A stretch of DNA of 64,000 nt from an uncultured Candidatus Entotheonella sp. (GTDB taxonomy: Bacteria > Tectomicrobia > Entotheonellia > Entotheonellales > Entotheonellaceae). The translations under genes and the position numbers were made by a program. Shown one piece after another: positions 26,872 through 41,158 of the stretch. Position 1 is the stretch's first letter. Each line of letters starts with the position of its first letter. The DNA lies in the NCBI GenBank assembly GCA_951828535.1, contig OX639990.1, forward strand, positions 2,591,300-2,655,299, read 5' to 3'. The notes under the pieces were generated by a model. It worked only from the letters and a program-made list of their open reading frames with translations, searched no databases and was not told the origin of the DNA.

Positions 26872-27651
26872 TCACGTCACCGCCGACGTCAACTCTTGCA
26901 ACAGGGTACCGTAACGTTTGACCCCGCCTTGCTCCCAGGCCGTCAACAATGCGGTGCCAATGATGCCGATGTCAACGAGCCCTTTGACTTGTTGTAAGTC
27001 CTGATGCGTGCGGAGGCCAAATCCCAGCGCCAGCGGCAGGGAGGTGGCTGAACGACAACGCGCGATGAAGGCTTCCAGACCCTCATCGACCTGCGTATGG
27101 CGGCCGGTAACCCCCCGACGCGCGACACAATACACGAAGCCGCTGGCTTTGTCGGCGATCCGCCGGAGTCGCGACTCGGAGTTGACCGGCGTCATCATGA
27201 CAATCGGCGCTTGCTGGTAGGCGGCAGCGTATTGATGCAAGTCGTCAGCCTCTTCCGGCGGCAGGTCAGCCACGATGAACCCGTCGCCGCCATGCTCCGC
27301 CAGGCAAGCGCAGAAGCGTTCGTGACCCATCTGAAGAATACTGTTGTAATAACCCATCATCAGGATTTTGAAATCAAAAACCATGGTGGCCCGCTGCATG
27401 AACGCGAAGTAGTTATCCCAAGCTACGCCGGCTTCAAGCGCGTATTGGTTGGCCTGTACGAACACTGGACCGTCGGCGATCGGCTCACTGAAGGGGAGCT
27501 GGAGTTCTACGAGGTCGACGTCTGCGTGCTGCATGGCTTCCAGCATGGTCATGTTGGCTTCGAAGGAAGGGTATCCGACGATGGCGTGCGTCATGAGCAA
27601 GAGCCGTTTCCGCTGCAAACGCTGGCGAATATAGTCTTCGATGGGCGTCAT
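26872..27651 (-). CDS. trpA: Tryptophan synthase alpha chain
   Basis: 259 residues from the ATG at 27651, which overlaps the trpB stop by 4 bases (ATGA), showing translational coupling. Catalytic Glu and Asp lie in VDLVELQLPFSEPIADGPVF. Other blocks are MMGYYNSILQMGHERFCACL, GFIVADLPPEEADDL, GFVYCVARRGVTGRHTQVDE and ALGFGLRTHQDLQQVKGLVD. The protein is on the short side of the family (about 260-270) but complete. It cleaves indole-3-glycerol phosphate and passes indole to TrpB. The C-terminal glycine-rich phosphate site (usually GSAIV) reads IIGTALLTA. Confidence 0.93.
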   Translation of the reverse strand: MTPIEDYIRQRLQRKRLLLMTHAIVGYPSFEANMTMLEAMQHADVDLVELQLPFSEPIADGPVFVQANQYALEAGVAWDNYFAFMQRATMVFDFKILMMGYYNSILQMGHERFCACLAEHGGDGFIVADLPPEEADDLHQYAAAYQQAPIVMMTPVNSESRLRRIADKASGFVYCVARRGVTGRHTQVDEGLEAFIARCRSATSLPLALGFGLRTHQDLQQVKGLVDIGIIGTALLTAWEQGGVKRYGTLLQELTSAVT

Positions 27652-28934
27652 GTCAGTATCCCGTCGGTCGCCGCTGTCTCTGGCTCCCATTCCCCCACCT
27701 TTTGCCGCAAGAATGCCCGCCAGGGTTCGTCGCCAAGCGCTTCAGCAATCGTAAAAATGTCCTTGTCGCCCCGCCCCGATTGATTGATCAGAATGCTGTC
27801 TTGCGGTGACAGATTTGGTGCTTCCTTCAGCGCGGTGACAAAGGCGTGGGCGCTTTCCAGGGCGGGAATGATGCCCTCGCGCCGCATCACGTGTTGCAAT
27901 GAGGCTAGGACCTCGGCGTCCGTGGCGGCTTCAACGCGGATGCGGCCAATGTCGTGCAGGTACGCCAAGACGGGGCCCACACCAACATAATCCAGGCCTG
28001 CTGAGACCGAATGTGTCGGCCGCATCTGCCCTTCGGCATTTTGAAGAAAGCGCGTTTTGTAACCCTGTGCAACCCCAGTGGACCCCACATTGCGCGCCAG
28101 CCGAGCCGCATGTTGGCCGCTGTCCAAACCCAGTCCGCCTGCTTCGACGCCTACCAGCTCCACCTCCGCGTCATCCAGAAAACCGGCAAAGATCCCTGAT
28201 GCATTTGACCCGCCGCCCACACAGGCGTAAACCCGTTTGGGCAGCTTGCCGGTCTGTTCCAACATCTGCGAACGGGCCTCTCGGCCAATGAGCGATTGGA
28301 AGTAGGTGACCATCTGCGGGAAGGGATGCGGACCGCATACCGTGCCCATGACGTAGTGGGTCGTGTGCATCGAGTCAGCCCAATCGCGCAGCGTGGCGTT
28401 GATGGCGTCTTTCAGTGTTTTGGTGCCGTCGTCCACGGACACCACACGCGCACCCAGTTGCTCCATCCAGAACACATTCGGCCGCTGCCGCTCGACATCC
28501 ACCGATCCCATGTAAATCGTGCACTCAAATCCCATGCGTGCCGCCATGGTCGCCGTGGCCACGCCGTGCTGCCCGGCCCCCGTTTCCGCAATCACCCGCT
28601 GTTTTCCCATGCGTTGCACCAGCAGTCCCTGCCCCATCACGTTGTTGACCTTGTGCGCGCCGGTGTGGTTCAGGTCTTCCCGCTTGACGTAAATCTGCGC
28701 GCCGCCTAGGTCTTTGCTCAAATTCTCCAAATGGGTCAGCGGCGTGGGACGGCAGGAGTAACTCGACATCAGGGCAATATACGCATCCCAGAAAGCAGGG
28801 TCGGCCTGAGCGTCATCGAAGGCCGTCGTCAATTCCCGAATGGTTTCGTGCAGGATTTCCGGAATGAATGACCCGCCAAACTGCCCGTAATAACCCTCTC
28901 GGCCGACGGGATATTGGAAAAGTTCGGCGTACAT
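27648..28934 (-). CDS. trpB: Tryptophan synthase beta chain
   Basis: 428 residues from the ATG at 28934; an in-frame start five codons earlier is possible. The TrpB1 signature is clear: GYYGQFGGSFIPEILHETIR, the PLP lysine in KREDLNHTGAHKVNNVMGQG, AETGAGQHGVATATMAARMG, VYACVGGGSNASGIFAGFLD, PTHSVSAGLDYVGVGPVLAY and ILINQSGRGDKDIFTIAEAL. It contains the alpha-subunit contact region of TrpB1 rather than TrpB2, in keeping with its pairing with trpA. Other trp genes are not in the window. Confidence 0.95.
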   Translation of the reverse strand: MYAELFQYPVGREGYYGQFGGSFIPEILHETIRELTTAFDDAQADPAFWDAYIALMSSYSCRPTPLTHLENLSKDLGGAQIYVKREDLNHTGAHKVNNVMGQGLLVQRMGKQRVIAETGAGQHGVATATMAARMGFECTIYMGSVDVERQRPNVFWMEQLGARVVSVDDGTKTLKDAINATLRDWADSMHTTHYVMGTVCGPHPFPQMVTYFQSLIGREARSQMLEQTGKLPKRVYACVGGGSNASGIFAGFLDDAEVELVGVEAGGLGLDSGQHAARLARNVGSTGVAQGYKTRFLQNAEGQMRPTHSVSAGLDYVGVGPVLAYLHDIGRIRVEAATDAEVLASLQHVMRREGIIPALESAHAFVTALKEAPNLSPQDSILINQSGRGDKDIFTIAEALGDEPWRAFLRQKVGEWEPETAATDGILT

Positions 28935-29060
28935 GAGTCTCGCTCCCACTGAAAAGACAACTGCCGGGATTTCTTGCTATGAGAACAGTGTATGGTAGCA
29001 TGATTTGCCTGCATGCAGCACATGCGGTGACCGGTACAACACGCCGAGAGGAGCGCCTCC

Positions 29061-30227
29061 ATGACCTTGAAGGACCAAGCATGCATCGTCGGGGTTGGAG
29101 AAAGCGCCTACACCAGAGGGTCGCAAAAAACCGTCCTGCGTCTGGTGCTGGAAGCTTCCCGGCACGCCATCCGAGACGCCGGGTTGACGGTACAGGACAT
29201 TGATGGTTTCGTCCTGTCTTCGTCCTACATCTATCAGGAAGCCCTGGCCGCCAATCTGGGGGTGGGCGACCTGCGATACTCCACGACGGTGCAGATGGGC
29301 GGCGCCAGTCCGGTGACGGCCTTACAGAGCGCCGCTATGGCCGTTACCCTGGGCATTGCCCGTAACGTGCTGGTTCCTTTCGGCTGGAACGGCTACTCGG
29401 AGGCGCGCATCAGCCGTCGCGAGCGGCCCGACGCGCCGCCACGGCCCGATAATGCCCTGAGCCAGGCGCTGCGCAATTACTATGCCCCATATGGTGCGTT
29501 GGCTCCGGTGCAGCATTACGCTTGGCTGGCCACGCGGCATCGGGAACTCCATGGTACGACTGACGAGGAAATGGGTGAGGTGGCTCTCGCCAGCCGTTTC
29601 CACGCCCAGCACAACCCGCGTGCCTACATGTATGGCCGTACGTTAACTATGGAACAGTATCTCCAATCCCCCATGGTTGCTTCGCCTTTCCGTGTCCTTG
29701 ACTGCTGCCTGGAAACAGATGGCGCTTGTGCGGTGATCGTGACGTCGGCGGAGCGCGCTCTCGACCTGCAACATGATCCCGTCTACATCATGGGTATTGC
29801 GGAAGGGCACCCCTATCCTGCCGACGATATCCCGAATCGTCTCGATTTCTTCAAGATCGGTCTTAGCTTCGCGGCGCCACACGCCTTCGGCATGGCTGGC
29901 GTGATGCCTCAGGATATGGATTTCGCCCAGATTTACGACTGCTTTACGTACGTCGTGATGCTGCAGTTGGAAGCGCTTGGATTCTGCGGGGTGGGCGAGT
30001 CGCGTGAGTTTGTCAAAGGCGGCACGTTACGAATTGACGGTGACTTGCCCTGTAACACGCACGGTGGTTTGCATTCCGAGGCGCACGTTTGGGGGATCAA
30101 TCACGTTGTGGAGGCGACCCGGCAATTGCGGCATGAAGCCGGTTTGCAGGTGGAGGACTGCGAACTGGGCTTGGTGACCGGCTGGGGGGATTTCGGCGAC
30201 GGCAGCCTAGTCATTCTCAGGAGGTAA
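29061..30227 (+). CDS. Thiolase-like (SCP-x type) acyl-CoA C-acyltransferase
   Basis: 388 residues with GAGAGGAG upstream of the ATG at 29061. Thiolase-superfamily blocks: [80 protein letters not shown], the His-containing [20 protein letters not shown], and a C-terminal [10 protein letters not shown] where true thiolases have a catalytic CxG. The usual nucleophilic cysteine in the first active-site loop is not evident (GGASPV), as in many 'thiolase-like' partners of DUF35 proteins. Its stop is 3 bp from the DUF35 gene. Such pairs act in sterol or other acyl side-chain degradation; the substrate here is unknown. Confidence 0.85.
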   Translation: MTLKDQACIVGVGESAYTRGSQKTVLRLVLEASRHAIRDAGLTVQDIDGFVLSSSYIYQEALAANLGVGDLRYSTTVQMGGASPVTALQSAAMAVTLGIARNVLVPFGWNGYSEARISRRERPDAPPRPDNALSQALRNYYAPYGALAPVQHYAWLATRHRELHGTTDEEMGEVALASRFHAQHNPRAYMYGRTLTMEQYLQSPMVASPFRVLDCCLETDGACAVIVTSAERALDLQHDPVYIMGIAEGHPYPADDIPNRLDFFKIGLSFAAPHAFGMAGVMPQDMDFAQIYDCFTYVVMLQLEALGFCGVGESREFVKGGTLRIDGDLPCNTHGGLHSEAHVWGINHVVEATRQLRHEAGLQVEDCELGLVTGWGDFGDGSLVILRR

Positions 30228-30230
30228 CCG

Positions 30231-30641
30231 ATGGAGGCCTATGACAAGCCGTTACCTCGAGGTGAGGACTTCAACGGCGAGTTCTACGAATTCTGCAAGC
30301 AGCATGAATTGCGCTTCCAGCGTTGCGGGGATTGCGGAGCATGGCGCCACATGCCCCGTGAGAGTTGCCAGACGTGCGGTTCCTTCAACTGGACCTGGGA
30401 ACGCGCCGGCGGTAAGGGGCAAGTCTTCAGCTGGACGGTGATTCACCGCGCCTTACATCCCGGTTTTGCGGAGGAATTGCCGTATGCTGCTGTTGTGGTG
30501 GAATTAGAGGAGGGGGTTCGTGTGGTTTCCCACGTGCTTGATTTGCCTGTCGACCAACTGCGCGTGGGCCTACCTGTGGAAGTTGTTTTCGACGAGGTAA
30601 CGCCGGATATTACCTTGCCGAAATTTCGACCTCTGCTGTAG
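30231..30641 (+). CDS. Zn-ribbon OB-fold (DUF35) acyl-CoA-associated protein
   Basis: 136 residues. The N-terminal helix and rubredoxin-like Zn ribbon read EFCKQHELRFQRCGDCGAWR and MPRESCQTCGSFNWTW, giving the C-x2-C...C-x2-C pattern. The OB fold follows: GGKGQVFSWTVIHRALHPGF, YAAVVVELEEGVRVVSHVLD, and VEVVFDEVTPDITLPKFRPL. DUF35 proteins bind acyl-CoA and form complexes with thiolase-like enzymes. It is in an operon with the thiolase-like gene just upstream. Confidence 0.92.
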   Translation: MEAYDKPLPRGEDFNGEFYEFCKQHELRFQRCGDCGAWRHMPRESCQTCGSFNWTWERAGGKGQVFSWTVIHRALHPGFAEELPYAAVVVELEEGVRVVSHVLDLPVDQLRVGLPVEVVFDEVTPDITLPKFRPLL

Positions 30642-30688
30642 CTCGCCATTCAATGCGGACGTCCAAGACAGGCCGCCCTTGGCGTGAA

Positions 30689-32437
30689 TCAGACAATCAT
30701 CTCCTGAAACGATTGTCCTGGTGGCATTAGGGGCAGACATTCCTCGTAGGGCGTTACAAATTCGATAAAATGCGGCCCGCGGTGGGATAAGGCGCGTTGC
30801 AGGACGGGCTTCACGTCTTCCGGCCTGCAGACGCGGTCCACGAAGTCAGCATCAAAGCCATTCCCCTGGGCGAGTAAGGTCCAATTCTTGCTGCGCTTGA
30901 CGACACCCGTCTCCCGCCCCTGGTAGAAGCGGTGATTCCACATTCGCACAATGCCGTACCCGTCGTTATTGAGCACTAGAACCTTTACGGCCAGATTCTC
31001 CTCCCAAATGGTCTCCAGCTCGGCTTCGGAGAAACGCAAGCTCCCGTCGCCGGCCAAACAGATGACCAGGGCCTCAGGTTCCGCCATTTGCGCCCCAATG
31101 GCCATGGGCAGACCGGAACCCATCGCACCCTGGCCGCCGGACGTCATGAATTGCCAACCCCGCTCCATGGCCAGATACTGCCCAGCCCACATCTGGTGGT
31201 CGCCGACCTCCGTGGTGTAGATGATCCGGCATGGGTCATCAGCAACACGTTGTCCCACAGCCTCATTGAGCATCTGCAAGACGTGTTGCGCTTGCAGCAA
31301 CTCCGGACGGTGGGCGTAGGTTGAGGGGTATTCCTTCTCAACCTCCGCAATGGCCTGGCGCCAAGTGCGATAATCGGATACGCCCGTCAGCCGGTGCCTC
31401 AACGCCCCCAACGTCTCCTTCAGGTCGCCAACGATTCCAAGCTTCCGTTCCGGCAGCACCTTACGAATTTGCCCCGGATCAATATCGAAATGGATCAGAC
31501 GTTTGGCCTGCGGCGCAAACCGGGCTGTGTCCCCCGTGATGCGGTCGTCGTAGCGCGAACCCAGTGAAATCACGAGGTCAGCGTGATGCACGATCCAGTT
31601 GGAGACGTAAAATCCATGCATGCCAAGCAATCCGTAGTTGCATGGATGCGAGGTGGCAATCGCGGGTTTGCCAGGAATCGTGTGGACCACCGGACTCGGC
31701 ACGACCTCCAGGAATTTCTCCAGTTCGCGCTCAGCATTGGCCAGCACCAAGCCATAGCCTGCGATAATGACAGGTCGCTCCGCGGCGCTGAGATAAGCTA
31801 CCACCTCGTCCAGTTCAGCGTTCAGGGTTTCATCAAGCGTTTTATCTGAGACGATCGAGTCGGCCGGCTCCAGGTCCGCGCGATAAGCATCAAGATCCAC
31901 CAGAGATTGTTGGGCATCTTTTGTGAGATCGATCAGCACTGGCCCCGGCCGGCCTTCCCTGGCAAGGTGGAATGCCTCACGGACCACCTCGGGCATTTCT
32001 TCAGGCCGGCTCACGTAGTACACCTTCTTTACGGTTGGCGCGGCAATAGCGGTGATGTCCGTTTCTTGAAAGGCATCCGTGTTACGGGCAAACGTTGGCA
32101 CCTGACCCGTCACAACCAACAATGGCACGTTGTCACGGTAAGCGTCCGCAATTGCCGTGATGGTATTGGTCGCGGCCGGTCCCGACGTCACCACACACAC
32201 ACCAACTTCGCCCGTGGTCCGCGCGTACCCCATCGCAGCCCATGCCGCGCCCGGTTCGGTCTGGAAGATGGACATCTCCAGGTGCTCTGCCTCCTGCAAG
32301 GCATCCATCCCTTCCATGATGGCGCCACCCGTCAAAGCCATGACGTGTTTCACCCCCTCAGCCCGCAGCAAAGCGACGAACAAATCAGCGCCACGATCTT
32401 TAATCCTTGGTACATACGTTTGGCTTTGTAAACTCAT
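30689..32437 (-). CDS. Thiamine-pyrophosphate enzyme, acetolactate synthase catalytic-subunit-like
   Basis: 582 residues from the ATG at 32437 (an ATG at 32458 is an alternative). Three-domain ThDP enzyme: the N-terminal PYR domain contains GVKHVMALTGGAIMEGMDAL and the catalytic Glu in FQTEPGAAWAAMGYARTTGE. The block GQVPTFARNTDAFQETDITA resembles acetolactate synthase. The PP domain has ICLAGDGSLRFSEAELETIW with the GDG...NN metal/TPP motif (LVLNNDGYGIVRMWNHRFYQ). No IlvN-type small subunit is adjacent. Related enzymes (sulfoacetaldehyde acetyltransferase and others) share this layout, so the reaction is not fixed. Confidence 0.85.
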   Translation of the reverse strand: MSLQSQTYVPRIKDRGADLFVALLRAEGVKHVMALTGGAIMEGMDALQEAEHLEMSIFQTEPGAAWAAMGYARTTGEVGVCVVTSGPAATNTITAIADAYRDNVPLLVVTGQVPTFARNTDAFQETDITAIAAPTVKKVYYVSRPEEMPEVVREAFHLAREGRPGPVLIDLTKDAQQSLVDLDAYRADLEPADSIVSDKTLDETLNAELDEVVAYLSAAERPVIIAGYGLVLANAERELEKFLEVVPSPVVHTIPGKPAIATSHPCNYGLLGMHGFYVSNWIVHHADLVISLGSRYDDRITGDTARFAPQAKRLIHFDIDPGQIRKVLPERKLGIVGDLKETLGALRHRLTGVSDYRTWRQAIAEVEKEYPSTYAHRPELLQAQHVLQMLNEAVGQRVADDPCRIIYTTEVGDHQMWAGQYLAMERGWQFMTSGGQGAMGSGLPMAIGAQMAEPEALVICLAGDGSLRFSEAELETIWEENLAVKVLVLNNDGYGIVRMWNHRFYQGRETGVVKRSKNWTLLAQGNGFDADFVDRVCRPEDVKPVLQRALSHRGPHFIEFVTPYEECLPLMPPGQSFQEMIV

Positions 32438-32719
32438 AATAACTGCGCGTCTCCACATACCTGATGCAAGGAATTCAAAATGTTTTTCGTGTTATTTCGA
32501 CAAGGCTTCACCATATATAAGTCATTTGGAAATAGCAATTTCTTTTACTGCCAGAAGATTTTCAGTAGCACTCAGACACGCTGCGGTGTCGGACATATAG
32601 CCTGCAGGGGGGAGTTCTATACGATCATTCTGGGGGGGGCGGGGAGGGTGTCTTCGTCCGTTCCTCGCTTCAACTCTTCAGCAAAATGGATAAAACAGGA
32701 AAAGGCATTGCTGGAAGTT
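32438..32719. other. Intergenic region upstream of the TPP-enzyme gene
   Basis: No gene recognised. It separates the TPP-enzyme start from the DUF4301 stop and contains a G-run at 32632-32640. I see no clear promoter or terminator. Confidence 0.35.
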
Positions 32720-34261
32720 CTACGGCTGGTGTTCCGGACGCAGGAGATCGAAAGCGGTTTTGACCGGATTAAAGGTACTGAGAGGTACTTCCACGAACAC
32801 CGTGTTCCAGTGAGCCATGGCACCATTCCACAAGCCCGGAAGCTCGAGGGCTTTCAAAGGACGCCCCTCATGGGTCTTACTGGAGATAAAATAGGTCCCT
32901 GAGTCTCTAAACGCCTCAAGTCTGAAAGGCCGCCCTTGGTAATCACACATTCCGCAGACGATATCAACTGGATTAAAATGGGTTGAGGCGTTCAAAATGG
33001 CTCGTTGCCCCTCTGCCGAGATGTCAACCTGCGACTTCTCCACGATTTGTAATGACAGACCGCCCTCAACGCTTTCCGTCCAAAACGGTCCACCGCCCGG
33101 TTCGCCAAGGTTCTTCACCATGCCGCAGACACGCAACGGTCTGTTGAGTTTTGCAAAAAGAAAGTGCGACTGCTCGGATAGTGATCGACCAAGCAGTTCT
33201 CTGGGCACGCTCAATGACAAATTTTCTCTGGCAAATGTGAAAATTTCCTCTATCTGCGACGAACTCATCTGCCCCGCCGCCAAACGTCTCAAATGAGCGA
33301 ATAACTGATTCTGTAATGTCACAAGATAACCGCCCAGGGCTCTCTTGTAGGTATACGTATCCTCCTTGAGGCGACCATGAACCACGTTGTCGATATTATT
33401 CAAGTGAACAATATCAGCCTGAGTCGCCTGCAGGTTTTCAAGTAACGCGCCGTGCCCTCCCGGTCTGAACAGCAAGCGATGATGTCGATCACGGAAAGGA
33501 CGATTGTCAGGATCAACTGCAATCGTATCGGTCGAGGCATATTGGTGCGACAACGTGACGTGGTACTGAATTCTCATCGTTTTGTAGCGCTTCCGTATCT
33601 CCTCAATATAACTATTGACCTCAGCCTCACGCCCTGGGCTGATTGTAAAGTGCAATCGAACGACATTATCCCGGTCGAGTGTATGCGCTGCGGCGTCCAC
33701 CATATGTTCTTCCAAAGGCGTTCGACAATAACCAGCGTAGCGATGAAATTTGATTAGCGCCTTAGGCAAGTTGGCGTAATTGAGGCCGCGAGATGTTAAG
33801 AGATGTGCCAAGATTTCGTGAATCCGGCGTTGGTCGATACACGCCTGGACATCCAGTCCCTCGACGCGCAATGCCGCTTCCAGTTCGTCATAAAATGCAA
33901 AGCGCTGCAGATCTGTCAAAAACTGGTTAGAAAACGTATCTTCGCTGTCGTCGTCCGGGGTTGTAGGCGCTGTCTCAAGTCGCTGCAAGAGCACCAGAAA
34001 CATCCGCGAGGCCGCTCCGGACGCCGGTACGAATTTCGTGACCCGACCAGCAGCAACAGCCTCCGTATATTTGCGGCATGCTGTTTCCATCTCATCCGCA
34101 CGAAGTACGACAATGCCGTCGCCGATCGTGCAGGGTCGATGTAGTTTGATCCATGGCGTTCCTTTCCGGAAAAGAGCCAGTTGCGCTGCTATTGTCTCTT
34201 CCGTGATTCCACGGGAAATTATAATCTGTCGGTCTTCCGGCGTTAGGAACTCTCTCGGCAT
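32720..34261 (-). CDS. DUF4301-family protein (predicted nucleotidyltransferase-like)
   Basis: 513 residues, the normal length of the family. Recognised blocks: TKFVPASGAASRMFLVLLQR (glycine-rich phosphate-binding-like loop), LPKALIKFHRYAGYCRTPLE, LLFRPGGHGALLENLQATQA, DIVHLNNIDNVVHGRLKEDT, VCGMVKNLGEPGGGPFWTES, and LPGLWNGAMAHWNTVFVEVP. The GASRM loop and N-N-I-D-N motif recall sugar nucleotidyltransferases, but no activity is established that I know of. It is monocistronic; base composition looks somewhat lower in GC than neighbouring genes. Confidence 0.82.
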   Translation of the reverse strand: MPREFLTPEDRQIIISRGITEETIAAQLALFRKGTPWIKLHRPCTIGDGIVVLRADEMETACRKYTEAVAAGRVTKFVPASGAASRMFLVLLQRLETAPTTPDDDSEDTFSNQFLTDLQRFAFYDELEAALRVEGLDVQACIDQRRIHEILAHLLTSRGLNYANLPKALIKFHRYAGYCRTPLEEHMVDAAAHTLDRDNVVRLHFTISPGREAEVNSYIEEIRKRYKTMRIQYHVTLSHQYASTDTIAVDPDNRPFRDRHHRLLFRPGGHGALLENLQATQADIVHLNNIDNVVHGRLKEDTYTYKRALGGYLVTLQNQLFAHLRRLAAGQMSSSQIEEIFTFARENLSLSVPRELLGRSLSEQSHFLFAKLNRPLRVCGMVKNLGEPGGGPFWTESVEGGLSLQIVEKSQVDISAEGQRAILNASTHFNPVDIVCGMCDYQGRPFRLEAFRDSGTYFISSKTHEGRPLKALELPGLWNGAMAHWNTVFVEVPLSTFNPVKTAFDLLRPEHQP

Positions 34262-34378
34262 ATTCGTTCTTCTTTTTCACGCGTCCCGAATTCCAGCCCG
34301 CAAAGGGTCAGACAGTTTTGCCACGCAACCACTTGAGAGAAGGCTGCGTCAGGATTCCTGGCGTTGCGCAGAGAGCTG

Positions 34379-35811
34379 TCACAGTTCGGGCGGGTGAGCT
34401 ATTGAGTTGGCGTAGTAGCGCAGCATGTCGTACTCGGTATCGCACGCTCGATAGAGCCCGTCCGATTCTTGTACCAAATGCCGCAGTACCAGCATCCGCA
34501 GCCCCGTTGTGGTTGCGTAATCGTGGTCTGACTTTGGGATATGGACGTATGCTCCATGTTGTTCGAGGTCGTTGATAAGTGCATGGGATTGCGCCTTAAT
34601 TTCGAGTTCGCTCATGGCTGCGCGGGGATGGCGTAGAAACACGGTAGCGATGAGTGACACCGGCAATACGGGAATGGCTATGGCGATAGCGCCGAATAGC
34701 TCACTGCCAGCCGTTCTATGGCTTCAAAACGATTTTCTAAGTCCAACAAGGCGAAAATCGATCCTGGTGCGTTCGGTGTATGACCGCATGGCAGTCGGCG
34801 TCCCAAAATTGACACAGACATAACCGAAGCGATGCCAGCGTTGTTCCAGCAGGAGTCTGACCTTGTGGCCGAGGAACCTGAGAAAAGGCGACAGTGTACG
34901 TCCCGCTACGTGGAATGGCCCGCGGGTCGAGTTCGCCGACTAGGGTGCGACCTTCCATCGCTCGATCGTAATTGATACCCGCCGGGATGAACACGAGATC
35001 CCGTTCCCTTCGGGTCGAACGCCGAGAGCATGTAGTTGATGAGACAGAACCTTGGCTTTTGGAGATACCCGTCGCGGGTAAACTGACCCTCGGGGTAGAA
35101 CGCCTGCACGACACCACCGGCCGCCGCCATCTCAACGCAGGGAGCCAGTACTCGGCGGTAGAGAGGATTATCGGATTCTCGACGCACGAAGAAACCGCCG
35201 AGAGATTTGATCAATGACTGAAGGGGCCAGGTGGGCGCCCATTCGTCCACTGCATAACTCAAGGCGACGCGGTTCGCGGCCATGTGGGCGACGATGATGT
35301 AGTCGACATTGCTGCGGGGATTCATCAGAAACACGACGCTCGCGGTGGGCTCGATTTTGGCCAGCGCTTCGTCGTCGGCATAGCCTGGGCGGACGCGATA
35401 GAGAAGTTGCAGAATGCGTCGTGCTACGTAATAACCAATGCGGAAATAAACGTAGACGTTGAACGGCGGGACGATCTCACTCGCATAGCGCTCCGACTCC
35501 GCGGATCAGAACTTCTCGCGTCACAGCCGACTTCTGCGCCTCGCTCGACCGACTCCATTACCCTGGGATCGTGCGTGAGGCGATCGATAAGGACCCGTCG
35601 TTTCGTCTGTTGGAAAGGAGGTATTTGCAGTTGCAGGCAGGTATTGAGTTCATTAATCACACGACTGACACGCCGCCCGAAAAGCCAGCGGGTGCTTGGA
35701 ACAATCAGGCGGTCAAGAATTATCCAAAGTGAAACCGCGCCGGCAACTACCACTACCCAGGTTTACCCAGGCTGGAAGGGAGGCCGTTTCTGCCATCTTT
35801 GCGTCAGGCAT
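34379..35811 (-). pseudogene. Decayed glycerol-3-phosphate acyltransferase (PlsB-like)
   Basis: Pieces in different frames line up as one acyltransferase. From about 35811 come ETASLPAWV, LDRLIVPSTRWLFGRRVSRV, INELNTCLQLQIPPFQQTKR and KRRVLIDRLTHDPRVMESVE. The acyltransferase motif I reads FLMNPRSNVDY, where active enzymes have NHRSNxDY, so the catalytic His is a Pro. Next are GGFFVRRESDNPLYRRVLAP, AFYPEGQFTRDGYLQKPRFC, then in another frame DLVFIPAGINYDRAMEGRTL, and finally the C-terminal MSELEIKAQSHALINDLEQH to a stop at 34379. Several frameshifts separate them. The gene is dead, and loss of the catalytic residue agrees with relaxed selection. Confidence 0.82.
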
Positions 35812-36016
35812 GTAGCCGTCAACGCGGCATCCATGCTCCGATTGCACGTGGAAATCGACCGATGCTAGGGGAAAGGAGTGATATCCGAAAGTCTAACACC
35901 CGCAATGCGACCCAAACAATCTCGGCATTCGTGGTCTGCGGACTCTTCGATCAGACAAGGCGAGGAGGAGGGCTTACAAGAACATGCAGAGACTGCGATG
36001 TGCGGTGAGAGAATTT
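35812..36016. other. Intergenic region downstream of rrn operon
   Basis: No gene recognised between the dead acyltransferase and the 5S 3' end. I could not identify a clear rho-independent terminator for the rRNA operon here. Confidence 0.35.
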
Positions 36017-36128
36017 CGGCAGCGACCTACTCTCCCACACAGTGACCCGTGCAGTACCATCGGCGCTGAAGGACTTTACTTCCGTGTTCGGGATGGGAAC
36101 GGGTGTTGCCCCTTCGCTATAGCTGCCG
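36017..36128 (-). rRNA. rrf: 5S ribosomal RNA
   Basis: On the minus strand the segment begins CGGCAGCTATAGCGAAGGGG, contains the conserved CCCGTTCCCATCCCGAACAC loop and ends GGGAGAGTAGGTCGCTGCCG. The ends pair as the terminal stem (CGGCAGC/GCTGCCG). The length, about 112 nt, is normal. It lies about 80 bp after the 23S gene. Confidence 0.95.
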
Positions 36129-36208
36129 AAAATTCAGAAGCAGTATCAACCGGCGAAGCAGATTTCAACAATGACATGATGCGCCAAGCCAGCGCAGTGT
36201 AAACAAAA

Positions 36209-39208
<3,000 letters not shown>

Positions 39209-39348
39209 CTTATCTAACACTACAAACAGACTTGATCACATCATGTCATTGTCAAAGAGCATAGAAATCGTACGAGATTCGCATCCGAGAGTAAGACAAC
39301 CTTTCAGTCTTCGCTTCCTGCATGTACAGGAAAGCTAAGACTCCTTAG
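39209..39348 (-). other. 16S-23S internal transcribed spacer without tRNA genes
   Basis: Only about 140 bp separate the 16S 3' end from the 23S 5' end. No tRNA cloverleaf could fit as an Ile/Ala pair, and none is seen. Processing stems are likely on both sides. An AGTCTTAGCTTTCCTGTACA segment (39321-39342 region, minus strand) pairs partly with GCAGGAAGCGAAGACT downstream. Confidence 0.7.
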
Positions 39349-40910
<1,562 letters not shown>

Positions 40911-41043
40911 TGAAACGAGTATATGACCCAGCTAATGCCCCTAGGAGGGGCTTCTGGATCATATTTAGTTCTGAGCCTTTTACTCACAAACGCGAATCAT
41001 CGTACGATTTCAAAGAACATCCTTCGCATTGAAGGTGACGGTA

Positions 41044-41072
41044 AAAGTACCGCCTTTCTTTAGCTCTGTCAA
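41044..41072 (-). promoter_or_regulatory. rRNA operon promoter (TTGACA-N17-TACTTT)
   Basis: On the minus strand a perfect -35 hexamer TTGACA (41067-41072) is spaced 17 bases from TACTTT (41044-41049), about 135 bp upstream of mature 16S. Position and strength fit a sigma-70-type rrn promoter. Confidence 0.75.
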
Positions 41073-41158
41073 CCTCTACCATGAAAAAATTTGGTATGCG
41101 GAGAGGGGTCGATTCCCCTGTTGCGAAATCTCCGTTGTATTCGGTCTGTTCGCCACGC

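Noticed and set aside
41096-41145. A tRNA-like T-arm (GGGGTCGATTCCCC) upstream of the rrn promoter
   Set aside because: No acceptor, D or anticodon arms pair around it and the T-loop is one base short, so it is more likely a simple hairpin.
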